Shown here in pieces: positions 37,193 through 45,933 of a DNA stretch of 64,000 nucleotides. A program made the translations under genes and the position numbers. Each line of letters begins with the position of its first letter. The stretch's first letter is position 1. The stretch spans positions 2,728,001-2,792,000 of the forward strand of contig NC_019693.1 of the NCBI RefSeq assembly GCF_000317105.1, written 5' to 3'. Source of the DNA: Oscillatoria acuminata PCC 6304 (GTDB lineage Bacteria; Cyanobacteriota; Cyanobacteriia; Cyanobacteriales; Laspinemataceae). Under the pieces are notes generated by a model. That model was given only the letters and a program-made list of their open reading frames with translations, had not been told where the DNA came from and searched no databases.

Positions 37193-38148
37193 TGTATCAA
37201 CCTTTGGAATAAGAGATGTGGACCATCTTTTTTTTGACCGGATTTTTGACGACGAGATTTCTAAAAATTTATTTGTATCTTCCCCGGTCGGTTAACCCAC
37301 CCCTTAGCCCAACTGAAGGCGATCGGGACCCGATTCAGAGGAACTCAATCATTCTGACCCACCCCTGAGAGCCAATTTCCGGTGTCCTCTACCCTAAGGA
37401 GATGGTATAACTTCAGACTATCGATGGCGATCGCCTAGAGATGGAATCGGAGAGATTGAAATACAGGTCCTTGCTCCAGCCAGCAAGAGCAGCATTTTTC
37501 AGTTCAGGTTCAGGGTGAAAATGACAGGAGGTAAACAGAGTACCTACCTGTTGTTCTTGTATTGAACCTATCTTTTCATGGGAGGCGGTAAAACGACATC
37601 CCTCTGCATGAATACACTGAAAAAGATTTTGATGTCATTAAAATGCTACTTATTGATAATTATCATTCTATTGGACTACCTATTTTACTATTTGGAAAAA
37701 AAATAGCCATTGTCCTCTGTAAAAAGGTAGATTATTGAGTTCTACTTATACAAATGTCAAATCAAACCTGTTCTGGGGATAAAGGTGGACTTATAAATCT
37801 CTATCTCCCGGAGTAAATTTTTTCCCGTCATACCCTCATCCTTACTCAATTGAATGTGGAATTTACTGAGATAGACCTATGGCACAAAAAATATGTGTTA
37901 TCTTTACGGACCCGCTCAATTTTAGATAGAGCTTTGAATCATCAGGCCCTGGGGAAGGTAACCTAGACCCCTGGCATCCTTCCCGGTTGATACCCGTTTT
38001 TAGGTAAGGGGGGCGGGAGAGATTGATGCAAGGGGTCTAATCTAGGATATTCTATAGAATAGGGTCGCTCCCGTTCGTTGTGCCTTGCGATCAAAGCCAT
38101 AGGGGCGACGAATTCACCGCTCATTCAAATAGGCAAAATAAGTCAACG
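37193..38148. other. Intergenic region with a Fur-box-like palindrome
   Basis: About 950 bp without a supported gene. TGATAATTATCA (37654-37665), within TATTGATAATTATCATTC, resembles a Fur box but has no obvious iron gene next to it. An A/T-rich tract with repeated T and A runs continues to about 37750. No RNA gene was recognised. Confidence 0.45.
37652..37668. promoter_or_regulatory. Possible Fur box
   Basis: ATTGATAATTATCATTC contains the palindrome TGATAATTATCA, similar to Fur sites built of GATAAT hexamers. The nearest downstream gene is almost 500 bp away, so the target is unclear and the match could be chance in A/T-rich DNA. Confidence 0.25.
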
Positions 38149-38649
38149 ATGATAGATCCACAAAAAGACGAAATAGTAGCCATTCTCTCGCAAATTGAGG
38201 ACCTGCAACGGGAACGAACCACCCTCGCCATTGATGAGCTTGCTTTAGAGGAGGACTCCCCAGAAGCGATCGCTATGGCTTATCGACGTGCCGCTAGAGA
38301 AACGGCAGCCGTTGCGGTAGAAGTGAAAGGAATTGACGATGCGATCGCCGCACTCCACAGAAAACTCTCTGAAAAACAGAACCAGTTGAAGCGCCAACCA
38401 AGAATCAACCCGATCGCCGCCCAGGTCGAAGAGTCCAGAGAGTGCGCCCGAGTTCATGCCCAGCGGATTAACGAACTGGCCAATGAACTGAGCGAAGAAG
38501 TCAAAGCCCTCAAGGCGATCGCTGACGAAATTTCCACCAGTTATTGGCAGGTTTATTACAAGCCTTTTATTACCGGATTTACCAGTATTTCAGTCCCTCA
38601 TGTTCGTTCCGATGGGGATGTCTGGATGATTATCAATCGCGTTGTGTAA
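38149..38649 (+). CDS. Coiled-coil protein of unknown function
   Basis: 166 residues from ATG 38149; the frame extends upstream to 38080 without a better start. Residues 1-140 are strongly helical and heptad-patterned (EIVAILSQIEDLQRERTTLA, then IDDAIAALHRKLSEKQNQL and QRINELANELSEEVKAL). The last 30 residues, with FITGFTSISVPHVRSDGD, look beta-like. No membrane segment or known domain. Similar short coiled-coil proteins in cyanobacteria are often phage- or plasmid-linked, but nothing else here suggests a prophage. Real gene likely; role unknown. Confidence 0.6.
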   Translation: MIDPQKDEIVAILSQIEDLQRERTTLAIDELALEEDSPEAIAMAYRRAARETAAVAVEVKGIDDAIAALHRKLSEKQNQLKRQPRINPIAAQVEESRECARVHAQRINELANELSEEVKALKAIADEISTSYWQVYYKPFITGFTSISVPHVRSDGDVWMIINRVV

Positions 38650-38669
38650 GCCGGGGTGATTCGCGGCAG

Positions 38670-38828
38670 TTACTTTCTAACAATCACCCAAACGGCATGA
38701 AGAATCCCGGGAAGGTACCCCAACAACGTTAAGACTACATTAATCCAAAAGTCTCAACCTAAACCCACTTGTAAAAAAACGCCCAGGGGCGGCAGAAAAA
38801 TAGCACAAATCAGGCGAATAGGATCCAT
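38670..38828 (-). pseudogene. YqaE/Pmp3 family small membrane protein, interrupted by TGA
   Basis: Read on the minus strand from ATG 38828, with AAGAGGTAAAAA as ribosome-binding site, the frame gives MDPIRLICAIFLPPLGVFLQ, then VGLG, a TGA at 38754-38756 (codon 25), and DFWINVVLTLLGYLPGILH, AVWVIVRK and a TAA. Apart from the stop this is a textbook 52-residue Pmp3/YqaE protein: two membrane helices, PPLGV, FWIN and GYxPGxxHA motifs. The stop falls in the short loop between the helices. Family members affect membrane potential under salt or cold stress. Either a fresh pseudogene, a sequencing error, or read-through. Confidence 0.85.
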
Positions 38829-39463
38829 TTTTTACCTCTTCTGTTAAATACAATATCAACGGATCTCGAACGGTCACCAGAGAAACACTCTCGGCGTTGT
38901 CCTCGTTTGATCCATTTCCTATGTTAGCTTTTTCCCAAAGAATGCATCGGTGAGCGCACCAGAAGAGGACTTATCCAGGGAATTTTATCCCTGGGGAATG
39001 CGCCGGTGTGAGCGTATCAGTCTGGCAAGGGACGACTGCCCCCTGGTGGCCCCCCCCAAATCAACTCATCTCCGGTTTGAGGGTCTGGAGGGGCAAGTTT
39101 GATCGCACCCAGAGCAAAACGATGGTAGGGTAGATCCGGTACGGTGACTCGACCCTCGCAAACACAAGCTATGAATAGAGATCAAAAAAGAGCGCATCCC
39201 ACCTGGTTAGGGAATTATCTCAATCTGGAAACAAAAAGGCAGTGCGAACCCATCGCTGGCTGTATTTTTGCTTGGGAGGCTTTTGCTCCTACTCTGTCCT
39301 TGCCAAAACAAGGGGAGTGCAGGAAAATTGAACCGATCAGGGTGGGTGAGCGAGGGACCCTAGGATGGGAGAGGTCGAGCCAGGGTGGTTCAGGTTCTGC
39401 TCCCTTGCGTCAACGCACCACAACATCTGCCGTTTTATTTTTAAAGTGTAGCTGAGGTAATTT
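38829..39463. other. Intergenic region, no supported gene
   Basis: An open frame at 39144-39455 (+) has low-complexity, arginine/proline-rich sequence without family signs and was not called. I looked here for an MntA nucleotidyltransferase (GSxxxGxxxxxSD motif) to partner the HepT-like gene and did not find one. GAGGTAATTT just before 39464 is a ribosome-binding site for that gene. Confidence 0.45.
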
Positions 39464-39820
39464 ATGCTGGCACCCCGTGACCTGCAATATCTGTTGGATA
39501 TTTTAATCTCGGCCAAACTCGCTTTGAACTACGTTTCTAGAAGTAGCTGGTCCAGTTTTGTAGAAGATGTTCAATTGCAAGATTCGGTGATTCGACGATT
39601 AGAAGTGATTGGAGAGGCGGAACGTCGTCTGTCCGAACGAACCCGAGTTTCTTTGTCGCGAATCCCTTTTATTATGATGCGGAATCGAATTATTCATGAA
39701 TATGATAAGATAGTATTAGAAGTTGTTTGGGATACGGTTCAACAAGATTTACCCACCCTCGTAGAATCTTTAGAAAAGGTTTTACCCGCGCAAGAACCCG
39801 AGGAACAATCCTATTACTAA
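39464..39820 (+). CDS. HepT-like (DUF86) protein without a visible MntA partner
   Basis: 118 residues, all helical. DUF86/HepT family features: RDLQYLLDILISAKLALNYV start, VIRRLEVIGEAERRL, the RX4-6H motif in MMRNRIIHEYD and the closing VVWDTVQQDLPTLVESLEKV. In complete systems HepT is an RNase-like toxin and MntA neutralises it by AMPylating the tyrosine that follows the histidine; here that tyrosine is present (HEYD). No mntA lies on either side, so it may be an orphan, a tamed toxin, or neutralised by a distant MntA. Good ribosome-binding site. Confidence 0.8.
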   Translation: MLAPRDLQYLLDILISAKLALNYVSRSSWSSFVEDVQLQDSVIRRLEVIGEAERRLSERTRVSLSRIPFIMMRNRIIHEYDKIVLEVVWDTVQQDLPTLVESLEKVLPAQEPEEQSYY

Positions 39821-40341
39821 ATCTCGAAAAATAGCCTCGGGTTTTGGGGTTTAAACCCGCTTTAATCGCGCTGGGTTTAGTGTTTTTGCAGCGATGGAAG
39901 CGGGGGTATGGTGATGTTGATGATCAACGCCTTACCCCCGGAAAGCCGACCCGTTTGACGATCGCCATTTTTGCGCCCTTAACCTGGGTATCAGGGGCGA
40001 TCGCACTCCATCTCGTCCCCCCATAGCCCCGGCTGAACCCCAGGGGAAGGCTCTGCTGCGTTCCTGGGATGCTCCGGCCTTTTTTCCGTAAAACTACGGA
40101 ACTTTTCCACATTTAGATTAGGGCAATCTGCAATCAGGCGATCGCTCACCCCATTCCCCTTCCTCCTCCACCTCAGCCCACTGAACTCCTCCCCCTTTCT
40201 CAGATTCCGAAAAACCCTCCCAGAAATGATATAATTTTCTATAAATTCTCATCATCGGGTAGAAAATAATTTCCTCCCTTCAATCGGTAGCAACTACCAC
40301 AAATTATCAGGGGTGTTTAGACCTTAACGGGTCGCTCAAAC
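39821..40341. other. Intergenic region before the chemoreceptor gene
   Basis: A 60-codon frame at 39844-40026 from TTG, with a possible C-terminal membrane helix (APLTWVSGAIALHL), cannot be confirmed. C/T-rich stretches and HIP1 sites fill the rest. No terminator with a T-run was found. Confidence 0.4.
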
Positions 40342-40370
40342 GGGAGCATTTCAATTGGTTCAAGAGACTT
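40342..40370 (+). repeat. Right-end remnant of a family 2 element at a gene start
   Basis: GGGAGCATTTCAATTGGTTC followed by AAGAGACTT matches the inverted right end of the G/C-tract elements (GGGGGCATCTCCATTTGTTC then AAGAGACC). GGGAG and TTG eight nucleotides later (40355) together make a usable ribosome-binding site and start codon for the chemoreceptor gene. Confidence 0.5.
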
Positions 40371-41557
40371 CTCCCGCTCAAAGTCGATCGCCTGCTAAAA
40401 AATGGAAAACTTATATGGATTCAAATCGGAAGCTCAACTCGTACATTTGGCGGGTAGCGTTGCTACCTTTTGGTGGATTATTCATACTTCTGATCTTGCT
40501 CTATTCTAACCGAGAACAAGCGCAGCAATCCTGGACCCGGATCAAGCCCATCGCCACCGAAAATTTAGGCAGAGACGAAGCCCTATTAACCCCCACCGAG
40601 CAACAAGTCAGAACTCAAGAAATCAGGACCCTCGAAACGGGCTTAAACAACTTGCAATTGCTCCTAATTTTGGGGGGATTAATCGAACTGGGGTTAATGG
40701 CTTATGCCGTATGGGCGATCGCCTCAGGAGTGAACCAGAGGGTTGAGGAAGTCGCCCAGGAAATCACCCAATCCTCCACGGATATTGCCACCACCATGAG
40801 CCAGCAAGAACGCATTGCCAATGATCAGGCAGCATCCGTGAATCAAACCACAACAACAATGGATGAATTGGGTGCTTCCTCCCGACAATCTGCTCAACAA
40901 GCCGAAACTGCTGCCGCTGATGCCCGCAATGCCTTAGGCTTAACAGAAGGCGGCAGTAAAGCCGTTGAACGCACCTTAGCCGATATGTCTGCTTTAAAAG
41001 CAAAAGTGGGAGAAATCGCCGAACAAATTCTCCGCTTGAGCGAACAAACCTCTCAAATTCGTAATATCTCTGGACTCGTCAGTGATTTAGCGACTCAAAC
41101 CAATATGCTGGCCCTGAATGCTGCGGTAGAAGCAGTTCGGGCGGGGGAACATGGCAAAGGATTTGCCGTAGTTGCTAGTGAAATTAGAAAACTCGCCGAT
41201 CAAAGTCAGAAATCCACTGAAAAAATTAATGGGTTAGTTTCCGACATTCAATCGGCGATTAATTCCACGGTGATTGTCACCGATGAGGGGAGTAAAACGG
41301 TCCAGGCGAGTTTAAAAATTGCCAAAGAAACTGCCGAAGCCTTCGAGGGAGTCACCGAAGCCATTAATAATATTACCTTAAGTACCCAACAAATCTCTTT
41401 GAGCGCCAAACAGCAAGCGATCGCCATTCAGCAGGTTGTAGAAGCCATGAACTCCCTAAATAAAGTTGCCAATCAAACCGCCCAAGGCATTAGCCAAGTC
41501 AAAACTGGCACCGATCGCCTCAACAGCGTCGCTCAAAATTTGAAGCAAATTGTTTAA
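40355..41557 (+). CDS. Short methyl-accepting chemotaxis protein
   Basis: 400 residues from TTG 40355 (380 from the alternative ATG 40415). Two membrane helices at about 32-50 and 98-124 enclose a periplasmic part of only about 48 residues, too small for a normal ligand domain, and no HAMP domain is obvious. Residues about 130-400 are a long signalling coiled coil with the hairpin tip [20 protein letters not shown] followed by [16 protein letters not shown], the CheA/CheW contact site. Such receptors in filamentous cyanobacteria usually serve phototaxis or gliding. The TTG has GGGAG eight bases upstream; the ATG has none, so I prefer the TTG. Monocistronic. Confidence 0.85.
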   Translation: MVQETSPAQSRSPAKKWKTYMDSNRKLNSYIWRVALLPFGGLFILLILLYSNREQAQQSWTRIKPIATENLGRDEALLTPTEQQVRTQEIRTLETGLNNLQLLLILGGLIELGLMAYAVWAIASGVNQRVEEVAQEITQSSTDIATTMSQQERIANDQAASVNQTTTTMDELGASSRQSAQQAETAAADARNALGLTEGGSKAVERTLADMSALKAKVGEIAEQILRLSEQTSQIRNISGLVSDLATQTNMLALNAAVEAVRAGEHGKGFAVVASEIRKLADQSQKSTEKINGLVSDIQSAINSTVIVTDEGSKTVQASLKIAKETAEAFEGVTEAINNITLSTQQISLSAKQQAIAIQQVVEAMNSLNKVANQTAQGISQVKTGTDRLNSVAQNLKQIV

Positions 41558-41576
41558 AAATCCTGCCCCTCAAACC

Positions 41577-41613
41577 GGGCTAACCGATTCAAGACTGATG
41601 TCAGAGTTAGCCC
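41577..41613. terminator. Hairpin between convergent genes
   Basis: GGGCTAAC (41577-41584) pairs with GTTAGCCC (41606-41613). It separates the chemoreceptor (+) and SUI1 (-) genes; no T-run, so efficiency is uncertain. Confidence 0.45.
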
Positions 41614-41676
41614 AGTTACAGGTGCTTTGGTGAGGGAAATTTACCCTTGAATTGGGGCAGTTTGGATGACTTACAA

Positions 41677-42033
41677 TCAGCCGCCACTGATTTTTGCCGG
41701 ATAACCCAAACCCGTCAAAATTTCCAGGACTTTTTGCTTGCAATCCCCTTGCATTTCAATCGTATTTTCCTTAACCGTTCCCCCGGTTCCGCACTGACTT
41801 TTGAGCTGCTTTGCCAAGTCCGATAACGTTTCCGGTTTGAGTTGAAAGCCGGTAATTTCCGTAACGGTTTTACCCTTGCGCCCCTTGCGAGAGGCTTGCA
41901 CTCGAATCTTTTGCTCAGAGGGCGGCAGTTCCGTAACCGGACGTTCCGTGGCGGCATTGGGTTGGCTACCTGTTCCGAATTCTTGATAAGCGATGCGATT
42001 GTCCCGACCGGATTTCTTTTTAGAAGCGTCCAT
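41677..42033 (-). CDS. SUI1/YciH family translation factor
   Basis: 118 residues from ATG 42033 (a TTG at 42045 is possible). The C-terminal 75 residues form the eIF1/SUI1 fold: KGKTVTEITGFQL, LAKQLKSQCGTGGTVKENTI and IEMQGDCKQKVLEILTGLGY. The GTGGTVK loop is the conserved ribosome-contact region. Bacterial YciH proteins are thought to act on initiation fidelity or under stress, but the role in cyanobacteria is not settled. The N-terminal 40 residues are basic and disordered, as is common. Divergent from trpB. Confidence 0.9.
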   Translation of the reverse strand: MDASKKKSGRDNRIAYQEFGTGSQPNAATERPVTELPPSEQKIRVQASRKGRKGKTVTEITGFQLKPETLSDLAKQLKSQCGTGGTVKENTIEMQGDCKQKVLEILTGLGYPAKISGG

Positions 42034-42211
42034 AAACTGTATCAAATCATAAGAAACAGCAATCCACTGTAGTTTAGCCTAGGGCAAACCGCAGCGGGTT
42101 AAAAGCGGAAAAGCCAGACAAAAAGCCAGACAAATGGAGGACTCCGGAATGAGCATTGGCCTCGTATAATGGAAGTCTGATTCCTTTATTGTTTCATTTA
42201 TTGCGATCGCC

Positions 42212-43456
42212 GTGACTACCACACCCAGACCCCTAACCCCCACCTCTAACCCGCAACAACCGGATACCTTTGGACGCTTCGGACGCTTTGGCGGCAAATA
42301 TGTCCCGGAAACCCTCATGCCGGCCTTAGCAGAACTGGAAACCGCCTATCAGCAATATCGCAACGACGCGGAATTTCAAGCTGAACTGGACTTGTTGCTG
42401 CATGATTATGTCGGACGTCCCAGCCCCCTGTATTTTGCGGAACGCCTGACCCAACATTATGCTAGACCCGACGGCAGTGGCGCACAAATTTATCTGAAAC
42501 GGGAAGACCTCAACCATACGGGTGCTCATAAAATTAACAATGCGATCGCCCAGGCCCTCCTCGCCAAACGCATGGGCAAACAGCGGATTATTGCCGAAAC
42601 CGGCGCGGGTCAACATGGTGTTGCAACAGCGACCGTCTGCGCCCGCTTTGGCCTAGAATGCGTGATTTATATGGGCGTTCACGATATGGAACGTCAAGCC
42701 CTGAATGTGTTTAGAATGCGTCTGATGGGGGCTGAAGTCCGCCCGGTTGCTGCTGGCACCGGCACCCTCAAAGATGCCACCTCCGAAGCGATTCGCGACT
42801 GGGTAACCAACGTGGAAACCACCCATTACATCCTCGGTTCCGTCGCTGGACCCCATCCCTATCCCATGATGGTCCGCGACTTCCATGCGGTGATTGGACA
42901 GGAAACCCGCGCCCAATGCCTGGAAAAATGGGGCGGTTTGCCGGATATTCTCCTTGCCTGCGTTGGCGGGGGTTCCAATGCGATGGGGTTATTCCATGAA
43001 TTTGTCAACGAATCCCAAATCCGCCTGATTGGAGTAGAAGCAGCAGGGGAAGGGGTGACTACGGATAAACACGCTGCGACCCTGACTCACGGCCAAATCG
43101 GGGTTTTGCATGGGGCGATGAGCTATTTACTGCAAGATGACGAGGGCCAAGTGATTGAGGCCCACTCGATTAGTGCCGGATTGGATTATCCCGGTGTCGG
43201 TCCCGAACATAGTTATTTGAAAGACCTCGGACGGGCGGAATATTACAGCATTACCGACAAAGAAGCATTAGAGGCATTTCAGCGGTTATCGCAATTAGAG
43301 GGGATTATTCCAGCTTTGGAAACTTCCCATGCGATCGCCTATTTAGAAACCCTTTGTACTCAAGTTGAAGGTAACCCTCGGATTGTGATTAATTGTTCGG
43401 GCCGGGGTGACAAAGACGTACAAACGGTCGCAAAACATCTTCTTCCCAACTCCTAA
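42212..43456 (+). CDS. trpB: Tryptophan synthase beta chain
   Basis: PLP enzyme of 414 residues that condenses indole and serine to tryptophan; works as an alpha2beta2 complex with TrpA, which is not in this window. PLP lysine K107 in [15 protein letters not shown], and the conserved [17 protein letters not shown] and [14 protein letters not shown] phosphate-binding loops are intact. The start codon is GTG 42212; the residues before [13 protein letters not shown] (about 20) are variable as in other cyanobacteria. The TrpB1 type, with the usual length. A CAP-domain gene follows 15 nt downstream. Confidence 0.96.
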   Translation: MTTTPRPLTPTSNPQQPDTFGRFGRFGGKYVPETLMPALAELETAYQQYRNDAEFQAELDLLLHDYVGRPSPLYFAERLTQHYARPDGSGAQIYLKREDLNHTGAHKINNAIAQALLAKRMGKQRIIAETGAGQHGVATATVCARFGLECVIYMGVHDMERQALNVFRMRLMGAEVRPVAAGTGTLKDATSEAIRDWVTNVETTHYILGSVAGPHPYPMMVRDFHAVIGQETRAQCLEKWGGLPDILLACVGGGSNAMGLFHEFVNESQIRLIGVEAAGEGVTTDKHAATLTHGQIGVLHGAMSYLLQDDEGQVIEAHSISAGLDYPGVGPEHSYLKDLGRAEYYSITDKEALEAFQRLSQLEGIIPALETSHAIAYLETLCTQVEGNPRIVINCSGRGDKDVQTVAKHLLPNS

Positions 43457-43470
43457 CCGGATTAAACCCC

Positions 43471-44022
43471 ATGAAACTCGGATTTCTCCTGGCAAAGCTG
43501 GCACTTTTGACGATGACGATGACCGTGAGTGGTTGTCAGTTTTCTGCCTATTTAGAAGCCGGAAGAGGAGGTGCCGGAATTACGTTGAGTCCCCAACCGA
43601 CGACGCCGGTTCTGGCAACGTCTGATTCTGAATTTAGCGAGATGGAACAACGGGTTCACGAATTGGTGAATCAATATCGGCAGGACCAGAACCTGCCGCC
43701 CCTAACGGTAGACCCCCGGATCAGTGACCAGGCCCGAAAACATAGTGAAGCGATGGCCAGGGGTGAGATGACTTTTAGTCATGATGGGTTTGATGAGCGG
43801 ATTAAGGCGATCGGTCAATCCCTGTCCTATCGTAGGGCTGCGGAAAACTTAGCGTATAACATGGGCTATCGGGATCCGGTCAATCAAGCGGTAGAGGGTT
43901 GGATTGGCAGTCCCGGCCATCAGAAGAATATGGTGGGGGGTTACGATTTGACCGGCATTGGGATTGCTAAAAATGCTAAAGGCGAGTATTATTACAGCCA
44001 AATTTTTATCAAGGGTCGGTAG
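43471..44022 (+). CDS. CAP-domain (SCP/PR-1) lipoprotein
   Basis: 183 residues. Lipoprotein signal with lipobox TVSGC (C22). CAP domain from about residue 62: VHELVNQYRQDQNLPPLTVD, then HSEAMARGEMTFSHDGFDER, with conserved His and Glu in FSHDG and RAAENLAYN, and closing GWIGSPGHQKNMV with GIGIAKNAKGEYYYSQIF. The YkwD type, common in bacteria; bacterial CAP proteins are extracytoplasmic, of uncertain activity. Only 15 nt after trpB, so probably read through from it, without obvious functional link. Confidence 0.9.
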   Translation: MKLGFLLAKLALLTMTMTVSGCQFSAYLEAGRGGAGITLSPQPTTPVLATSDSEFSEMEQRVHELVNQYRQDQNLPPLTVDPRISDQARKHSEAMARGEMTFSHDGFDERIKAIGQSLSYRRAAENLAYNMGYRDPVNQAVEGWIGSPGHQKNMVGGYDLTGIGIAKNAKGEYYYSQIFIKGR

Positions 44023-44027
44023 GGTTT

Positions 44028-44193
44028 GGGTTCCTCTTGTTCAAGAGACCTAACCACCGGTGCCCCCTTCCCTAAGAGGGAAGGGGGAGCCGGAAGGGTG
44101 AGTCGGAAGGGGGAGTTTCAAAGCCCCTCCCCTCTGAGGGGAGGGGTTTGGGGAGAGGTCAGACTGGTTTTTAGGCAAAATTGAGATGCTCCC
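44028..44193. mobile_element. G/C-tract element (family 2), copy 3, inverted
   Basis: Runs from CTTGTTCAAGAGACCTAACC at the left to CAAAATTGAGATGCTCCC at the right, so it is inverted relative to copies 1 and 2. Interior G/C-tract palindromes CCCTTCCCTAAGAGGGAAGG and CCCCTCCCCTCTGAGGGGAG. The left terminal repeat is eroded. It starts 5 bp after the stop codon of the CAP-domain gene and ends 47 bp before rnd. Confidence 0.65.
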
Positions 44194-44240
44194 GATAGAT
44201 TGGGGGTTGGATTTACCCACAGGAACAGGACAGATAGGTT

Positions 44241-44870
44241 ATGACATTGCAAGCATTTCAAGTGGCCGACTGCGATTTAACACCGGAACAGTTGGCGGGA
44301 TATTTGTCCGCCTCGGCGATCGCAGTGGATACGGAAACAATGGGACTCTTACCCCAGCGCGATCGCCTCTGTTTGGTGCAGATTTGCGACAGTGAGGGGC
44401 ACGTCACCGTCATTCGCATCCCCCGAGACCAAAAAGAAGCCCCCTATCTGAAAGAACTGCTCGAAAGTTCCAATATCCTCAAAGTCTTTCACTTTGCCCG
44501 CTTTGATATGGCAACCTTGCTCTATCATCTCGGCATCGCGGTCCAACCCGTCTTCTGTACCAAACTCGCCAGCAAACTTGCCCGTACCTACAGCCCTCGC
44601 CACGGACTTAAAGAAGTCGTCCAAGAACTCTGTAAAGTTGAACTGGATAAAAGCGCCCAAAGTTCCGATTGGGGCAGTCCCGACAACCTGGAAGAAGCGC
44701 AGTTGAGTTATGCCGCCAATGATGTGCGCTATTTACTCCCGGTACAACAGAAGCTACAAGCCATGCTAGAACGAGAGGAACGTTGGGAACTCGCCCAGCA
44801 GTGCTTCCAATGTTTGCCGGTGTTTATTTCCTTAGATTTACTGCAATATAAAGATATTTTTGAGCATTAA
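44241..44870 (+). CDS. rnd: Ribonuclease D-like 3'-5' exonuclease
   Basis: 209 residues, a single DEDDy exonuclease domain without the HRDC domains of E. coli RNase D, which is typical for cyanobacteria. Exo I: AVDTETMGL with D30 and E32. Exo II: FHFARFDMATL. Exo III: SYAANDVRYLL with D and Y. Expected to trim RNA 3' ends, for example tRNA precursors. The C-terminus LDLLQYKDIFEH looks natural, and the TAA stop is formed exactly at the junction with MITE copy C, the TA being the insertion target. Confidence 0.88.
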   Translation: MTLQAFQVADCDLTPEQLAGYLSASAIAVDTETMGLLPQRDRLCLVQICDSEGHVTVIRIPRDQKEAPYLKELLESSNILKVFHFARFDMATLLYHLGIAVQPVFCTKLASKLARTYSPRHGLKEVVQELCKVELDKSAQSSDWGSPDNLEEAQLSYAANDVRYLLPVQQKLQAMLEREERWELAQQCFQCLPVFISLDLLQYKDIFEH

Positions 44871-45022
44871 GGGGATTGCAAAATATAAATCATCCAGGAA
44901 AATATGTGTAGGGGCGCAATGCTTGCGCCCCAGAGGGCGCAAGCATTGCGCCCCTACATTGACGGGGCTACTCCGTTGATCTACAAACGAACGTTTTGGA
45001 AATTTTATTTTTTGGAGTTCCC
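44870..45022 (+). mobile_element. MITE family 1, copy C (153 bp)
   Basis: Begins AGGGGATTGCAAAATATAAA and ends TTTTTTGGAGTTCCC, flanked by TA on both sides (44868-44869, 45023-45024). Central 24-bp perfect arms (44907-44930, 44935-44958) with a CAGA loop. It is shorter than copy A because part of each side of the core is missing. Right half nearly identical to copies A and B. Confidence 0.82.
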
Positions 45023-45150
45023 TAATTGGCTGCAAAAACATCAAAAATTCAAGCAAAACTGCCGATGAAAATCTGGAAGATTGTAGGGAATTAAAAATAA
45101 TCGGGTAAAAGCCTTCTATCCTGCTTAAACCCGGTTTCTTCTCTTGTTCT

Positions 45151-45933
45151 TTACGATTCTGTGGGACTCGCCGAAGGTTGTAACCCACCGACTAACTGTT
45201 CAATTCCGCGTTTAATCCAGCGCGTCACCGTCATGGGACTCACCCCAATTTGCTCCGCCACCTCTTTGCGGGGAATTTCATTAAAGAACACCGACTCAAT
45301 CACCGTGCGAGTCTTGTCTTCCAACTGACTGAGGGCTTGTTGGAGTTGTTGGCGTTCTTCTTCTAAACTTTGGAGAGATTGATAGTGATGATCCACCAAG
45401 GTATCACCCAAGGTCACCGGAGAATCAACCTGGACCGAGACCAAGGCATCTAAACTCAGGGGCATTCGATTTTGTGTGGCTAACTTCGTTTGCCGCCATT
45501 CTTCCACAGAAACCAGCAACTGTTCGGCAATCTCTGCATCAGTCGGGACACGACCGAGGGATTGGGTTAAGGTTTCGCGAACTCGTTCGCCTCGGGTTTG
45601 CAATTCCCGCCACCGCCGGGGAATTTTCACCGAAGACCCTTTATCCCGCAAAAAATGCAGCATTTCGCCGCGAATGTAGGGAACCGCAAACGAGCTAAAG
45701 GCACAACCTTGGCTGGGTTCAAATCGCTCGATCGCCCGAATTAAGCCCAAATAACCAATTTGTTCCAGGTCTTCGTAGGGTTCAGCACATTGATGGCTGA
45801 CTCGGTGAGCTATTTTTCTAACCAAGCCAGCATTTAAACGAACTAGCTGATTGCGAACAAGCACCGAGGGATTTTGGTGATAGGAGACTAATAGTTCCAT
45901 CCCTCGGTAGTGCATAGAGGATTGAGTCGCCAT
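45151..45933 (-). CDS. sigF: Group 3 RNA polymerase sigma factor SigF
   Basis: 260 residues of the SigB/SigF/SigG class. Region 2: RKIAHRVSHQCAEPYEDLEQ then IGYLGLIRAIERFEPSQG, and FSSFAVPYIRGEMLHFLRDK for -10 recognition. Region 3 around SLGRVPTDAEIAEQL. Region 4 helix-turn-helix: RKEVAEQIGVSPMTVTRWIK. In Synechocystis, SigF controls pilus and motility genes and cell-surface properties, which would fit a motile, polysaccharide-secreting filament. No anti-sigma gene is adjacent. A GAGGAT ribosome-binding site lies 9 nt before the ATG. Confidence 0.92.
   Translation of the reverse strand: MATQSSMHYRGMELLVSYHQNPSVLVRNQLVRLNAGLVRKIAHRVSHQCAEPYEDLEQIGYLGLIRAIERFEPSQGCAFSSFAVPYIRGEMLHFLRDKGSSVKIPRRWRELQTRGERVRETLTQSLGRVPTDAEIAEQLLVSVEEWRQTKLATQNRMPLSLDALVSVQVDSPVTLGDTLVDHHYQSLQSLEEERQQLQQALSQLEDKTRTVIESVFFNEIPRKEVAEQIGVSPMTVTRWIKRGIEQLVGGLQPSASPTES

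Noticed and set aside
39144-39455. 103-codon frame upstream of the HepT-like gene, considered as an MntA antitoxin
   Set aside because: No nucleotidyltransferase motif (GSxxxG, SD/DxD), and composition rich in Arg/Pro/Gly unlike a folded protein.
44838-45188. 116-codon minus-strand frame next to sigF
   Set aside because: It is composed mainly of MITE copy C read in reverse and overlaps the sigF 3' end; no start signal or family features.
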